A DNA stretch of 64,000 nucleotides from Micromonospora sp. Llam0 (GTDB lineage: Bacteria; Actinomycetota; Actinomycetes; Mycobacteriales; Micromonosporaceae): positions 372,001-436,000 of the forward strand of contig NZ_RJJY01000001.1 of NCBI RefSeq assembly GCF_003751085.1. Reading direction: 5' to 3'. The notes below the pieces were generated by a model, which worked only from the letters and a program-made list of their open reading frames with translations, was not told the DNA's origin and did no database searches. Positions 42,582-53,589 of the stretch are shown here, piece by piece. A program made the translations under genes and the position numbers. Within the stretch, counting starts at the first letter, position 1. Every line of letters begins with the position of its first letter.

Positions 42582-45500
42582 GTGGATGTCAGCGTGACAC
42601 CGCCTGTCCTGACCCGTTCGAGTACCCCGCACCGACGTTGGGTGCGGACCCTGGCGGCTATCGTGCTGATGCTGGCTGGTGTGGTTGTGCTCTCGTCTAC
42701 GCCTGCGGAAGCCGAACCGCCTCAGCCCCAGTGCGTGGACCAGGTCGCCACGTCGGCTGAGGCCGAGCGGATCGCGCGTGCTTGTGCCGCCCGTGTCGAG
42801 GCCCTCGATGAGCGTGACGAGTATTCCCAGGTCTACGTGGAACCTGACGGCACCCGCACGCTGGAGTCGGCCGTCGTGCCTCAGCGGATCCGGACCGGGA
42901 CCGACTCGTGGGTGCCGGTATCGACCGATTTGGCGGCGCAGCCGGATGGCCGGCTCGCCCCGGCGGCGACGACTGCCGACGTGACATTCAGCGGTGGCGG
43001 AACGGCCCCGCTGGTAACCCTGCAGGTCGACGGAGAAGACCTCACCCTGTCGTGGCCTGATACGCTTCCTACGCCGACCGTGCAAGCTGACACGGCTGTG
43101 TACGCCTCGGTTCTACCGGACGTCGACCTGCATGTGATGGCCACGGCGACAGGCTTCAAGCACGTCCTGGAGGTCAAGACCGCTCAAGCGGCAGCCCACC
43201 CGGACTTGGCCCGAGTGCGTTACATCCTCGGTGGTGACATTGCTCCGGAGCCGCTGCCCGATGGCGGGCTCCGACTTGCCAACTCCCAAGGGCGGACGGT
43301 CGGGGTCACCCCGACCGCGTCGATGTGGGACTCGTCGGTCGACCCGGCAAACGGCGGCGAGGTAACCGACGGCGGACGCGGCGCCGTTACTGCTGCTGCA
43401 GAACCTCCGGAGCCGTCGACCGCTGCCGGCCCCGGTCCAGCCGCCGCCAAGGCGGCGATCGACGTGGACGTTGTCGCTGGCGACCTGGAAGTCCTGCCGG
43501 ACCCGGCGGTGCTGAACGGCCCGGAGACGACCTACCCGGTGTTCATCGATCCGGCATTCGACAACAAGAGCACCTCATGGGCGTACGCGAACAACAGCAA
43601 CAACAACTGGGATGTGGAAAACCAGGCGTGGGTTGGGCGGAATCCGTACGACGACGTCCTTTACCGGTCCTACTTCCGCTTCAACATCTGGCCAGTTCGT
43701 AGCAAGCAGATCCTCTCCGCCGAGGTGCGTATGCGCCTCGACCACTCCTGGTCCTGCTCGCCAACCTGGGTGCATCTCTTCCGGACAGCAGGGATCAACA
43801 ACACACCGCGGATGTCCTGGGGCGCACGTCCACTTCCAACGTCGGCCTACCTCGGGGCGCAGGACGCGAACGCGAACGAGGCCGGCGGGTGCGGCGTGAT
43901 CCAGGACGACGTCAACGTCGAGTTCGGCGGTTCCGCCGTGACCAACGACGTGCAGTACTCGGTCAACCAGCAGTGGAGCGGCTACACCGTCGGGCTGTGC
44001 GCCTGTAACCCCTCTGGGCAGTATGAGTGGAACCAGGACAGGTGGAAGAGGTTCTACGTCGACCAGAGCTGGTTGATCGTCAACTACAACTCCCGACCGG
44101 GTACCCCGACCGAACTGACCACGTCGGCGGTCGCCTGCAACGGTATCGTCGGCACGACGTCGCCGACGCTGCGTGCCCGGTATCGCGACTCGGACGGATC
44201 GGACACCCTGGTCGGCACGTTCGAGTGGAGACAAGTGGGTGGCGGAGCCACCCTAGTCACCGGCCCGTCGCGTCCAGCCAACAATTTCGGCGAGGTCACC
44301 CTCAATCTCGGGGCGGGGGCCGAAGGCAAAACGTACGCCTGGCGAGTGCGTGCCAACGACAGTCATGCCGATTCCGACTGGTCCACGAGCTGCCAGTTCA
44401 CCGTCAACGCCAGCGCGCCGCCAGCCCCGGGGATCAGCTCCACCACCTACCCGTCCGGGCCGACAGCGCACGGCGGTCCCGGAGAATCCGGCACATTCAC
44501 CTTCACCGCCGGCGCCACAGACGTGACCACCTATGTCTATGGCTGGAGTAACCCACCTGGGACAACTGTCTCAGTTTCCCCGGGTGCCTCCCACACACTC
44601 ACGCTCACGCCACCCCGGTACGGCTACAACGCCCTACACGTCTACAGCAAGGACAGCGCCGGCACGCCGAGCCCGACCAGCGTTTACTCCTTCCTAGTCG
44701 GGGCACCATCGACGCCTATCGGGCACTGGCCGATGGATACCATCAACAACCGGGGTCTCAGCAACATCACGGGAAGTTCCGGCGATCTTGTCGCTGCGGG
44801 TGACGTTACATGGCCGAGCGACACCCGACTGATCGGCGAGAGTGTTCCGTTCTTCGACAGCGTGACCGAGTCGCCCACCAACATATATGGCACCGCGACG
44901 GCGAACGTGCCGGAGTTGGATACCGCTGAGTCGTTCAGTGTCACGGCATGGGTACGAGCGTCGGCACTCACCACCGGAAACCGCACGGCGGTCAGTCAGG
45001 ACGACAGTGACTTCAGCGGCTTCTATCTCGGCATCCGTTATCTCGGTAGTCCGCCGGTGCCATACTGGTCGTTCATGATGGGCGATTCGCCCGCCACCGG
45101 CTCCAACCATCGAGCGGACTCGGTAGTGCCGATAACCGCTGCGGACGTCGGGAAATGGACGCATCTTGCCGCCGTCCACGACGCTGAGCTCGGCATCATG
45201 CGTCTCTATGTAAACGGTGAACTGGCGGCGGAGACCAGCCGAGCCGCGACACCGTGGACGGCTGTAGGTTCACTCGTGGTAGGTCGGGCGCTGTGGTACG
45301 GAGCGCCGACCGACACCTGGCGTGGCGAGGTCACAGATCTGCGGATCTGGGACCGAGTAGTGGTTCCGGACGATCTATACGGCACGAACGAGGATCCGAC
45401 TGCGGGCGTCCCGTTCAGCAACGGCGTACTGTCCCCGCCCAGGGTCGGGTTCTGGGATTTTTCCGGCACTGCGGACTGCTGGTGTGACCAGGCGCTTGAC

Positions 45501-45659
45501 CTGGAATACTGGGGCCGCAACATCTATTTGCGCGGATGGGACGCTGCTCCACCATCATCGGCGTTCACTACTGACGGTCAGGATCAGGACGACGCCGCCT
45601 GGTTCGACGGCGATTCCGGGTATGCGACCACGGCCGACCCCTACACCCCACTGACCTAA
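42582..45659 (+). pseudogene. LamG/DNRLRE-type secreted protein, 5' part, interrupted by an IS4 element
   Basis: The 5' part of a large exported protein. A signal segment (WVRTLAAIVLMLAGVVVLSSTPAEAE) is followed by a DNRLRE-like region (YPVFIDPAFDNKSTSWAY...YRSYFRFNI), Fibronectin-like stretches and a LamG/concanavalin-like domain (FSVTAWVRASALTTGNRTAVSQ; WTHLAAVHDAELGIMRLYVNGEL). GTG 42582 with GGGAG 5 nt upstream is chosen; ATG 42528 is possible. The frame runs into the IS at 45649 and stops at TAA 45657-45659. Joining 42582-45648 to 47296-47804 restores one 1191-codon frame. Such proteins precede RHS/teneurin-type toxins in Actinobacteria. Confidence 0.88.
45638..45648 (+). repeat. Left copy of the 11-bp target duplication of the IS4 element
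   Basis: CCCCTACACCC directly precedes the left inverted repeat; the identical copy follows the right end at 47285-47295. Confidence 0.95.
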
Positions 45660-45726
45660 ACTTTGGTCGTTTTGTGGGTAATAGCGCCGGTTTCGGGGTG
45701 GGTGTGGGTCGGGTGCGGGACGTGAA

Positions 45727-45782
45727 GAAGCTCCTGGTAGGACATGGATTGACTAGATCAACATGTTCCAACCAGGAGCTTC
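45727..45782 (+). promoter_or_regulatory. Inverted repeat burying the IS4 transposase ribosome-binding site
   Basis: GAAGCTCCTGGT (45727-45738) is perfectly complementary to ACCAGGAGCTTC (45771-45782); the right arm contains the AGGAG ahead of GTG 45784. Transcripts entering from outside would fold and hide the site, whereas a transcript starting between the arms would not. Confidence 0.6.
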
Positions 45783-45783
45783 G

Positions 45784-47277
45784 GTGTCGAATTCTGCCAT
45801 GCTGTCCGCCAGCGCGGTGCGACAGGCCGCCGATCAGCGGGAGACGCTGCGGGCAGCGGTGATCGCCGGGCCCGCCGGTGTCGGGACCCTCGACGAGCAG
45901 GTGACCGGCCGGTTGTGGCCACTCCTGGCCGATGCCGCACTGATCGAACGGGCGCGGGCCACGGTCGGGCACGTCGACGCCCGGCGGCGGGTGCTGACCG
46001 GAGCGGTCACGGTGATGATCGTGCTCGGGCTGTGCCTGTTCCGGCGGGAGAGCACATCGGTGGTGACCGCACGGGTGACCTCACGGCTCCCCCGGACCCG
46101 GGTGGAGGGCGCACCGACCGCCGCGGCGGTGTCGAAAGCCCGGGGCAGACTCCCCGCAGCGGTGCACCAGCGGGTGTTCACCGACGCCGCCCGGTCCACA
46201 CCGACGTTCGGGCCCGAGTCGTACGCGTTCGGTCTGCTGGTCACCGCGATCGACGGCACCGTGTTCGACCTGGCCGACACGACACGGACACGGGCCGGGT
46301 TCACCACCCCGACCGGCGGCCGGTTCCCCCAGGCCCGGATGGTCGCCCTGGTCGCCTGCGGCACCCGCTGGATCCTCGCCGCCCGCATCGCCTCCTCCGG
46401 GACCAGCGAACAGGCCCTCGCCGACGACCTGATCGGCGAACTCCAACCCGGCACCATCAACCTCGCCGACCGGGGCTTCTTCTCCATGGACCGCTGGACG
46501 CGGGCGGCCGCCACCGGGGCGCACCTGCTGTGGCGGGTCAAGAACGGCGCCCGGAGCCTGCCCGCCCGACTGGTCGAGGTCCTCCCCGACGGCTCCGCGC
46601 TCGTGCAACTCGCCGAGTCCGACGCGATGCTGTCCCGCCGCCGCACCACCCGCGCCGACCGCACCCTGCCCCGACTCCGTCCGACACTCGCCCGTCTGGT
46701 CGAGTTCACCGTCACCACCCGCGACCGCGCCGGCCGCACCACCCACAGCCGCTACCGCGTCCTGACCACCCTGCTCGACCACCACCGTCACCCCGCCACC
46801 ACACTCGCCGCGCTCTACGCCGAACGATGGCAGATCGAACTCACCTACGGACGACTGAAGACCACCCTGCGGGGACCCCGCACCCGACCACGCGGACACA
46901 CCCCCGAACTCGCCTACCAGGAACTCTGGGCGCTACTGACCGTCTACAACGCCCTCGTCCGACTCGCCGTGACCACCGCCGTCGACCTGAACATCGACCC
47001 CGACGCGGTCAGCTTCGCCACCGTCCTCGCCCTGACCCGCGCACACCTCGCAAGCCAGGACCCCGCACCCTGCGTCAACTGCGGACACGACGACCCCGAC
47101 CCCACCACCACCCTGCTCACCGCGATCGCCGCCCAACCCCACAACCGACACACCCGCACCCGCACCGGCCCCCGCACCAAACGACAACGACGAACACAAC
47201 GCACCCGCGACGTCACCTACGAGATAACCATCACCCAGACCGACCTACCCAAAGCCAGCAAAACGGCCAAAGTTTAG
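45784..47277 (+). CDS. IS4-family DDE transposase
   Basis: A 497-residue transposase. The DDE residues are in TAIDGTVFDL, NLADRGFFSMD and YAERWQIELTYGRLK; the last shows the exact Y-(2)-R-(3)-E-(6)-K signature of the IS4 family. The start is GTG 45784, with AGGAG 5 nt upstream; ATG 45763 is an alternative. The stop lies inside the right inverted repeat. Intact, so the element may be active. Confidence 0.94.
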   Translation: MSNSAMLSASAVRQAADQRETLRAAVIAGPAGVGTLDEQVTGRLWPLLADAALIERARATVGHVDARRRVLTGAVTVMIVLGLCLFRRESTSVVTARVTSRLPRTRVEGAPTAAAVSKARGRLPAAVHQRVFTDAARSTPTFGPESYAFGLLVTAIDGTVFDLADTTRTRAGFTTPTGGRFPQARMVALVACGTRWILAARIASSGTSEQALADDLIGELQPGTINLADRGFFSMDRWTRAAATGAHLLWRVKNGARSLPARLVEVLPDGSALVQLAESDAMLSRRRTTRADRTLPRLRPTLARLVEFTVTTRDRAGRTTHSRYRVLTTLLDHHRHPATTLAALYAERWQIELTYGRLKTTLRGPRTRPRGHTPELAYQELWALLTVYNALVRLAVTTAVDLNIDPDAVSFATVLALTRAHLASQDPAPCVNCGHDDPDPTTTLLTAIAAQPHNRHTRTRTGPRTKRQRRTQRTRDVTYEITITQTDLPKASKTAKV

Positions 47278-47284
47278 GTCAGTG

Positions 47285-47295
47285 CCCCTACACCC
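47285..47295 (+). repeat. Right copy of the 11-bp target duplication of the IS4 element
   Basis: CCCCTACACCC directly follows the right inverted repeat and matches 45638-45648. Confidence 0.95.
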
Positions 47296-47804
47296 TGATC
47301 GAGCAACCGGTCGTCCGGACCGATCAGTCGTTCACTGTTTCGGCATGGGTGCAACTCGACGGCGATCCGTCCGATCCGCTGCCGACAGAGAACGCGGCTG
47401 CGGTTGCCCAGGGCGGGGCACAGGTAGAAGCGTTCGTGCTCGGCTATGACGCGGGTGACCAGCAATGGGGCTTCTGGATGCGGGGCAGCGACGCCGCCGA
47501 CAGCCCGGCCTTGGCGTTGGCGACCTCGCCGGTGACGCCAGTGCCGGGTGAGTGGGTCCATCTGGTGGGCGTCTACGACGCAGGCACCAGTGCCATCAGC
47601 CTCTATGTCAATGGGCAGACCACCGGACCAGTTCAGCTCAGCGCGCCGATGACGTGGTCTGCCACCGGTGCCCTCACGCTTGCCAGGGAACGCTGGAACG
47701 GGGCCCTGAGCAACTTCTTCCCCGGAAGCATCGACCAGGTGTCGGTCTACGCAGGCAGCGTGAGTGCCCGCGAGGTCGGCAATCTGTACGGCGCCACCTC
47801 ATGA
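47296..47804 (+). pseudogene. LamG-type protein, 3' part (after the IS4 element)
   Basis: The continuation of the interrupted gene: LIEQPVVRTDQSFTVSAWVQ begins a second LamG domain (VAQGGAQVEAFVLGYD; WVHLVGVYDAGTSAISLYVNG; SIDQVSVYAGSVSAREVGNLYG). It has no start of its own and would be silent in the present arrangement. Its stop overlaps the possible ATG 47801 of the RHS gene (ATGA). Confidence 0.88.
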
Positions 47805-47848
47805 TCCGACTCCCCTCCTTCCGACATCGGCTTGTATCGGAGGTCGTA

Positions 47849-50800
47849 GTGTCAACCACCCTGCCTCGCCCAGCGACACGCCGGCATCGGGCGCGCCAGA
47901 CGGGAATGGCGCTTCTCGCAGTGGCTGTAGCTGTTTCACTGGTCGCCGTCGCACCCCCGGCGCGCGACGCGGCTGCAGCTGCGTCGGTAAATCTGCAACC
48001 GGATCAGCTGTCGGTGGTGGACACATTCGCCGTTCCGGCCCGCCAGGACGGCGAGGACCGATCCAGCAACGAACGCTACGAGCCAACGCCAGTAGTTTGG
48101 CCAAAGCCAGGCGTACGCGAGGTCGACCTGGCCGGTGCGATGATGACCCGGGAACAGGCTCGGCGGCTGGGCCAGCCGGTGAGGCCGACCCAGGTGCGGG
48201 TGCCCGAAGCCCCAGTCTGGCTTACTCCTGTCCCGGCGTCAGGCAGCCAGACTGCCGAGCCGGGGCCGATTCGAGTCGATCTGCTCGACCGGGCAACAAC
48301 CCGGCGAGACTGGCATCGGGCCGGCGTCCTGATGCGACTCAGCCAGATCGACGGGACGGCTGGGTCGAGTCGAGTGGTCGTCTCGGTGGACTACTCCGGA
48401 TTCGCCAGCGCTTTCGGCGCGGACTGGTCGACCCGGCTACGGTTGGTCGAGCTACCAGCCTGCGCGCTGACCGATCCGGCTGCGGCCAATTGCGGTGCAC
48501 GCCCGCTGGCCTCCCGCAACCACGTCGGTGATCAGCGGGTGACCGCGGAGATCACCATCGGCGAGGGCGGTTCCGGCCGAGCCGGCCGTCCGGGGTCCTC
48601 CACCGTCGTCGCGCTGCTGGCTGACTCGTCGTCCGCCGCCGGTGACTATGGCGCTACTCAGCTGCAGGCATCGTCGACCTGGGCGTCTGGCGGAGGATCG
48701 GGCGACTTCTCCTGGTCGTATCCGATGCGTGTGCCGCCGTCGCTTGGCGGTCCGGCACCCAGCACGGCCCTTGCGTACTCCTCTTCCGCTGTTGACGGGC
48801 GTAGCGAAGCGACCAACAACCAGCCGTCCTGGATCGGTGAGGGCTTCGAGTATTCACCAGGGTTCATCGAGCGGCGCTATCGTCCGTGCGCGCAGGACAT
48901 GGACGGCGGGGCGAACAACACCGTGGCCACGGGGGACCTGTGCTGGGCTCGAGACAACGCGGTACTGTCGCTCAACGGCAGCTCGGTCGAGTTGATCCGC
49001 GACGGTAGTAGCGGTGTCTGGAAGCCGAAGCAGGACGACGGCTCCAAGGTCGAGCGACTCACCAACACCACCAACGACGACAACAGCAACGAGTACTGGA
49101 AGGTCACCGCTGCGGACGGCGTGCAGTACTTTTTTGGCCTGAACCGGCTTTCCGGCTGGACGACCGGCAAGCCAACGACCCGCTCGGTCTGGACGGTGCC
49201 GGTCGCCGGCAATCACTCCGGTGACCCGTGCCACGCGTCGTCGTTCGGCGGGTCCTTCTGCAACCAGGCATGGCGGTGGAACCTCGACTACGTGGTCGAC
49301 CCGCACGGCAACACCATGTCCCTGTGGTATGACCCGCAGACGAACAAGTATGGTCGGAACTTCACCGCCGCCAGCGCCGTGACCTACACCCGCGCCGGAG
49401 TGCTCGCTCGGATCGATTACGGCACCCACAATCGAGGCGGCACGGACACGGTGTACAGCAGCACGGCTTCGCCCACGCGGGTGGTCTTCGACAGCGACGA
49501 CCGGTGCGTGACCTCGTCGTGCGCCACGCACGACGAGAACAACTGGCCGGACACGCCGTGGGACCAGCAGTGCACCGGATCCACCTGCGCCGGATTGTAC
49601 ACCCCGACCTTCTGGTCAACGAGCCGGCTCGCGTCCGTGACGACCCAGGTGTGGGACTCTGGCAGCAGCAGCTATCGCGCAGTCGACTCGTGGACGTTGA
49701 CCCACGACTTCCCGCCGACCGGAGATGGCACCCGGCGCGGGCTGTGGCTCGACTCAATCGTGCATACCGGTCACGCCGCCAGCCCGTCGATAAGTCTGCC
49801 CGAGGTCAGCTTCGACTGGCTGCAGCTGCCCAACCGGGTCGACTCCTCCGGTGATGGGAAGCCAGCGATGAACTGGCAGCGAATCAGTGACATCTGGACC
49901 GAAGCCGGTGGTCGGATCTCGATCGCCTATACCTCACCGCAGTGCCAGCCCGGTGGCCCGATGCCCTCGGCCGCGCACACCAACACGCTGCGCTGCTACC
50001 CAGTCATCAGCGACGCGGCAGGTGGGGGCACCGAGACCGACTATTTCCACAAATATCTGGTCACGATGGTGACCGAATCCGATCAGACCGGCGGCGGCGT
50101 GGACGTGGTCACCGCCTACGAGTACCTCGGCAACCCGGCTTGGCGCTACACCAAGGATGACGGGCTCAGCAAGGACGGTTACCGCACCTGGTCGGATTAT
50201 CGCGGCTACTCGACTGTCCGTGCGCGAACCGGTGCTCCGGGGCAGCAAACCTTGACCGAGACGACCTACCTGCGCGGTCTGCACGGTGACCGGTCGTCGC
50301 CGTCGGGCGGTACGCGTAGCGTGCAGGTGCCGGCTTCGATCGGCGGTTCGGTCAACGACGAGGACGTCTGGGCTGGGCTGGTGCGCGAACAGGTGATCTA
50401 CAACGGGGTGACGACCGCCCCGCTCTCGAAGACGGTGAACGTGCCCTGGCAGTCCAGCGCGACCGCCACCCGGACCATCGGTGATTCGACCGTTGACGCC
50501 CGCTACACGGGCGTCGCTACCGCCTACGCCTCGACCATGCTTGATCAGGGCCGTGGCTGGCGGACCACCAAGGTGGAGAACACCTTTGACGGCTATGGAA
50601 TGGTCACCCAGGTGAACGACCTGGGTGAGGTCACGGCAAACGGCGCGACCGACGTGCCAGGCGACGAACGTTGCCAGAAGGTCACCTACAACCGGAACAC
50701 TGCAGCGAACATCCTCGACCTGGTCGGGCGTAACCAGAGCTTCGCGGTGGCGTGCGGCCAGCCGGTGACAACCACCGCGCACGTCATCGGCGATACGCGG

Positions 50801-51925
50801 ACCAGCTACGACGGCCAGACGTACGGGGCCGCGCCGACCAAGGGCGACATCACCCGGACCGAGGTGCTCAAGGACTGGGCGCCTACCGGTGGCGGCACGA
50901 CGACGTGGCTGACGTCCGGCCGCGCGGAGCATGACGCATATGGCCGAGTGATCGAGAGCTGGGACGTGCGCGACAACAAGACGACAACGGGGTACACGCC
51001 GTCCACCGGCGGTCCCCTGACCCACGTCACCACCACCGGTCCGCTCGGCTGGATCTCGACCGAGGAGATCGATCCGGCGTGGGGCGCCAAGGTGGCCGCG
51101 GTGGATGTGAACAACCGCCGTACCGAGCTTGCGTACGACGCGTTGGGGCGGCTGACCAAGGTCTGGCTGCCGAACCAGGACCGAGACGACGGGGACGACC
51201 CGCACATCGAGTACTCCTACCTGTTGCGGCGGACCGGCGGGGTCAACGCGGTCACCACCCACAAGCTGAACGCTGCGGGCAACTACATCACGAGCTACGA
51301 GCTCTTCGACGGACTGCTCCGGCCCCGGCAGACGCAGGCGCCGGCGAAGTCCGGTACCGGTACGATGTTCACCGAGATGGTCTACGACGCGGCGGGCAGG
51401 TCACGGATCAACAACGCCTTCTACTACGACGATTCGGTCAACCCCGGAACTACTCTGCGGTCGGTGTACGACTGGGAGGCGAAAAGCCAGACGGTGACCG
51501 AGTACGACCGGGCCGGGCGGACCACCGCCGTCATCCTCAAGTCCAGCGGTGTCGAGAAGTGGCGTACTACCACCTCGTACGGCGGCGACCGCGTCTACAC
51601 CGATCCGCCGGCCGGCGGCACACCGACCACCATGATCTCTGATGCCCGTGGAAACACGGTTGAGAATCGTCAGCACAAAGGATCCACAACCGCAGCTGCC
51701 TTCGCTGCTACCAGCTACGAGTACGATGCGAAGGGTCAGTTGGTGGAGGTGACTGATCCAGCGGGGAACAGCTGGACCTACGGTTACGATGTCCGAGGTC
51801 GTCAAGAAACCGCTGTGGACCCGGACGCTGGCACCACTACGCATGTCTACAACGACTACAGTGATGTGACCAGCACGACGAACGGCAACGGCGACGGGTG
51901 CGGCTCTTCTGGAGTGAGGCGGTGA
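47849..51925 (+). pseudogene. RHS-repeat polymorphic toxin, 5' part, interrupted by an ISKra4 element
   Basis: The N-terminal two thirds of a very large secreted RHS protein. A signal segment (GMALLAVAVAVSLVAVAPPARDAAAAA) is followed by an SpvB/TcdB-like beta region (YPMRVPPSLGGPAPSTALAYSS) and YD/RHS repeats (YDALGRLTKVWLPNQD, YDAAGRSRINNAFYYD, YDAKGQLVEVTDPAGNSWTYGYDVRGR). GTG 47849 has GGAGG 5 nt upstream; ATG 47801 overlaps the LamG stop and is possible. The frame hits the IS at 51896 and stops at 51925. Joining 47849-51895 to 53590-55908 gives one 2121-residue protein. Confidence 0.9.
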
Positions 51926-51993
51926 TTGCCTATGGTCGCGGAGTGGTTGCGGGGAGTGGTCGCGGGGGTGTTTGGGTCGGTTGGAAGGTTGAA

Positions 51994-52049
51994 GGGCTCC
52001 TTCTCGTAGGTTGATGGGTGGTCTAGATCCACAACCGAAGAAGGAGCCC
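51994..52049 (+). promoter_or_regulatory. Inverted repeat burying the ISKra4 transposase ribosome-binding site
   Basis: GGGCTCCTTCT (51994-52004) is perfectly complementary to AGAAGGAGCCC (52039-52049). The right arm contains the AAGGAG that serves GTG 52052. The geometry is nearly the same as in the IS4 element of this window. Confidence 0.6.
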
Positions 52050-52051
52050 GG

Positions 52052-53551
52052 GTGTCAGGGTACGTGGTGGCGGGGGCGTTCGACCGGTCGCGGGAGTGTT
52101 TCGAGGAGTTGGTGGAGGGGTTGGCCGGCTCGGACAGTGACGGGTTGACGCACGCCGAGTTGGAGGACCGCCTCGCGGTGCGGGGTCGTGAGCTGCTGCG
52201 GTTGTTGTTGCAGGACCATGTGGATCTGCGGGCGGCGCGGGAGGTGCGCCGGGAACGGGTGGTCGGTGCCGATGAGGTGGTCCGTTCCCGGGTGGAGGTG
52301 GGGCATGGTCGGGGGCTGGGCACGGTGTTCGGTGCGGTGACGGTGACCAGGATGGCGTACCGGGCGTCGGGAGTGGCCAACCTGTATCCGGCGGACGCGG
52401 TGTTGAACCTGCCGGTGGAGAGGCATTCGCACGGGCTGCGCCGGTTGGCGGCGGTGGAGTCGGTACGGGGATCGTTCGACGACGCGGTCGCCGCGATCGA
52501 CCGGTCGTGCGGGGTGGGTGTGGGGAAACGGCAGGTGCAGGAGTTGGCGGTGGCCGCCGCTGTGGACGTGGCCGCGTTCTACGACACCCGATCGCACCGG
52601 CCGGTCGGCGATGGCTGGCTGCTGGTGCTGTCGTTCGACGGTAAGGGTGTCGTGATGATCCCGTCCGCGTTACGGGACGCCACCGCGAAGGCCGCCGCCC
52701 GGACAGGCCGTAGGTTGACCACCCGGCTGTCGCCGGGAGAGAAACGTGGCCGTAAACGGATGGCGGAGTTGGCGGTGGTCTACGACGCGGCGCCGGTGCC
52801 GCGTACCCCGTCCGAGATCATCACCGGTGACGACGGCCGGCGTCGGCGGGGTCCGGTCGCCCAGGCCAGGTGGTTGACGGCGTCCGTGGTCGACGACATC
52901 GCCCCGGTCGTCGCCGCCGGGTTCGACGAGGCGTGTCGCCGTGACCCGCGGCAGGCGCGGACCTGGGTCGTGCTCGTTGACGGTAACCGTGCCCAGATCG
53001 ACGCGGTCCGGGCCGAGGCGGACCGCCGCCAGGTGAAGGTCCACATCGTGCTGGACTTCGTCCACGTGCTCGAGTACGTGTGGAAAGCGGCGTGGGCGTT
53101 CTTCTACACCGGTGACCCCGCCGCCGAGGCGTGGGTCGGCGAGCAGGCGGTCAAGATCCTGTCCGGCAAGGCCGGGCAGGTCGCGGCCGGGATCCGTCGG
53201 CGGGCCACCCGGTACGGATACTCGGCCAGGGAACGCGCCGGCGCCGACGAGTGCGCCGACTACCTGACCCGCCACCAGCCCTACCTGGACTACCACACCG
53301 CGTTGGCTGCGGGGTGGCCGATCGCCACCGGCGTGATCGAGGGCGCCTGCCGGCATCTGGTCAAGGACCGCATGGACATCACCGGCGCCCGCTGGGGACT
53401 GGACACCGCCGAAGCCATCCTCAAGCTACGCGCCGTATCCGCCAACGGCGACTTCAACGCCTACTGGGCCTTCCACCTGCAACAAGAACACCAACGCATA
53501 CACCAGAACAGATACCAGCAACAACGGGAGGGCTACACCCTCGCCGGATGA
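52052..53551 (+). CDS. ISKra4-family transposase
   Basis: A 499-residue transposase of the ISKra4 type: an N-terminal helical region (LRLLLQDHVDLRAARE), the GTVFGAVTVTRMAYR segment, the catalytic-looking VLSFDGKGVVM and VVLVDGNRAQID aspartates, and the C-terminal GVIEGACRHLVKDRMDITGARWGL block containing a conserved Glu. GTG 52052 has AAGGAG 5 nt upstream. Intact and full-length for the family. Confidence 0.9.
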   Translation: MSGYVVAGAFDRSRECFEELVEGLAGSDSDGLTHAELEDRLAVRGRELLRLLLQDHVDLRAAREVRRERVVGADEVVRSRVEVGHGRGLGTVFGAVTVTRMAYRASGVANLYPADAVLNLPVERHSHGLRRLAAVESVRGSFDDAVAAIDRSCGVGVGKRQVQELAVAAAVDVAAFYDTRSHRPVGDGWLLVLSFDGKGVVMIPSALRDATAKAAARTGRRLTTRLSPGEKRGRKRMAELAVVYDAAPVPRTPSEIITGDDGRRRRGPVAQARWLTASVVDDIAPVVAAGFDEACRRDPRQARTWVVLVDGNRAQIDAVRAEADRRQVKVHIVLDFVHVLEYVWKAAWAFFYTGDPAAEAWVGEQAVKILSGKAGQVAAGIRRRATRYGYSARERAGADECADYLTRHQPYLDYHTALAAGWPIATGVIEGACRHLVKDRMDITGARWGLDTAEAILKLRAVSANGDFNAYWAFHLQQEHQRIHQNRYQQQREGYTLAG

Positions 53552-53589
53552 CCAGCCATCACTCCAAAAGAGCCGCACCCAACGGCGAC

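Larger units (their letters stand above)
45649..47284 (+). mobile_element. IS4-family insertion sequence (1636 bp)
   Basis: Terminal inverted repeats of about 26 bp begin CACTGACCTAAACTTTGG at the left (45649) and end as the complement at 47284, with one mismatch. An identical 11-bp target duplication flanks it. One transposase gene fills the element. The perfect duplication and exact frame restoration on virtual excision indicate a recent insertion. Confidence 0.95.
51896..53580 (+). mobile_element. ISKra4-family insertion sequence (1685 bp)
   Basis: The ends are inverted repeats beginning GGGTGCGGCTCTT (51896) with the complement ending at 53580, one mismatch over about 22 bp. AACGGCGAC flanks both sides (51887-51895 and 53581-53589), a 9-bp target duplication. 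It carries one transposase gene. Virtual excision restores the RHS reading frame exactly. Confidence 0.93.
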
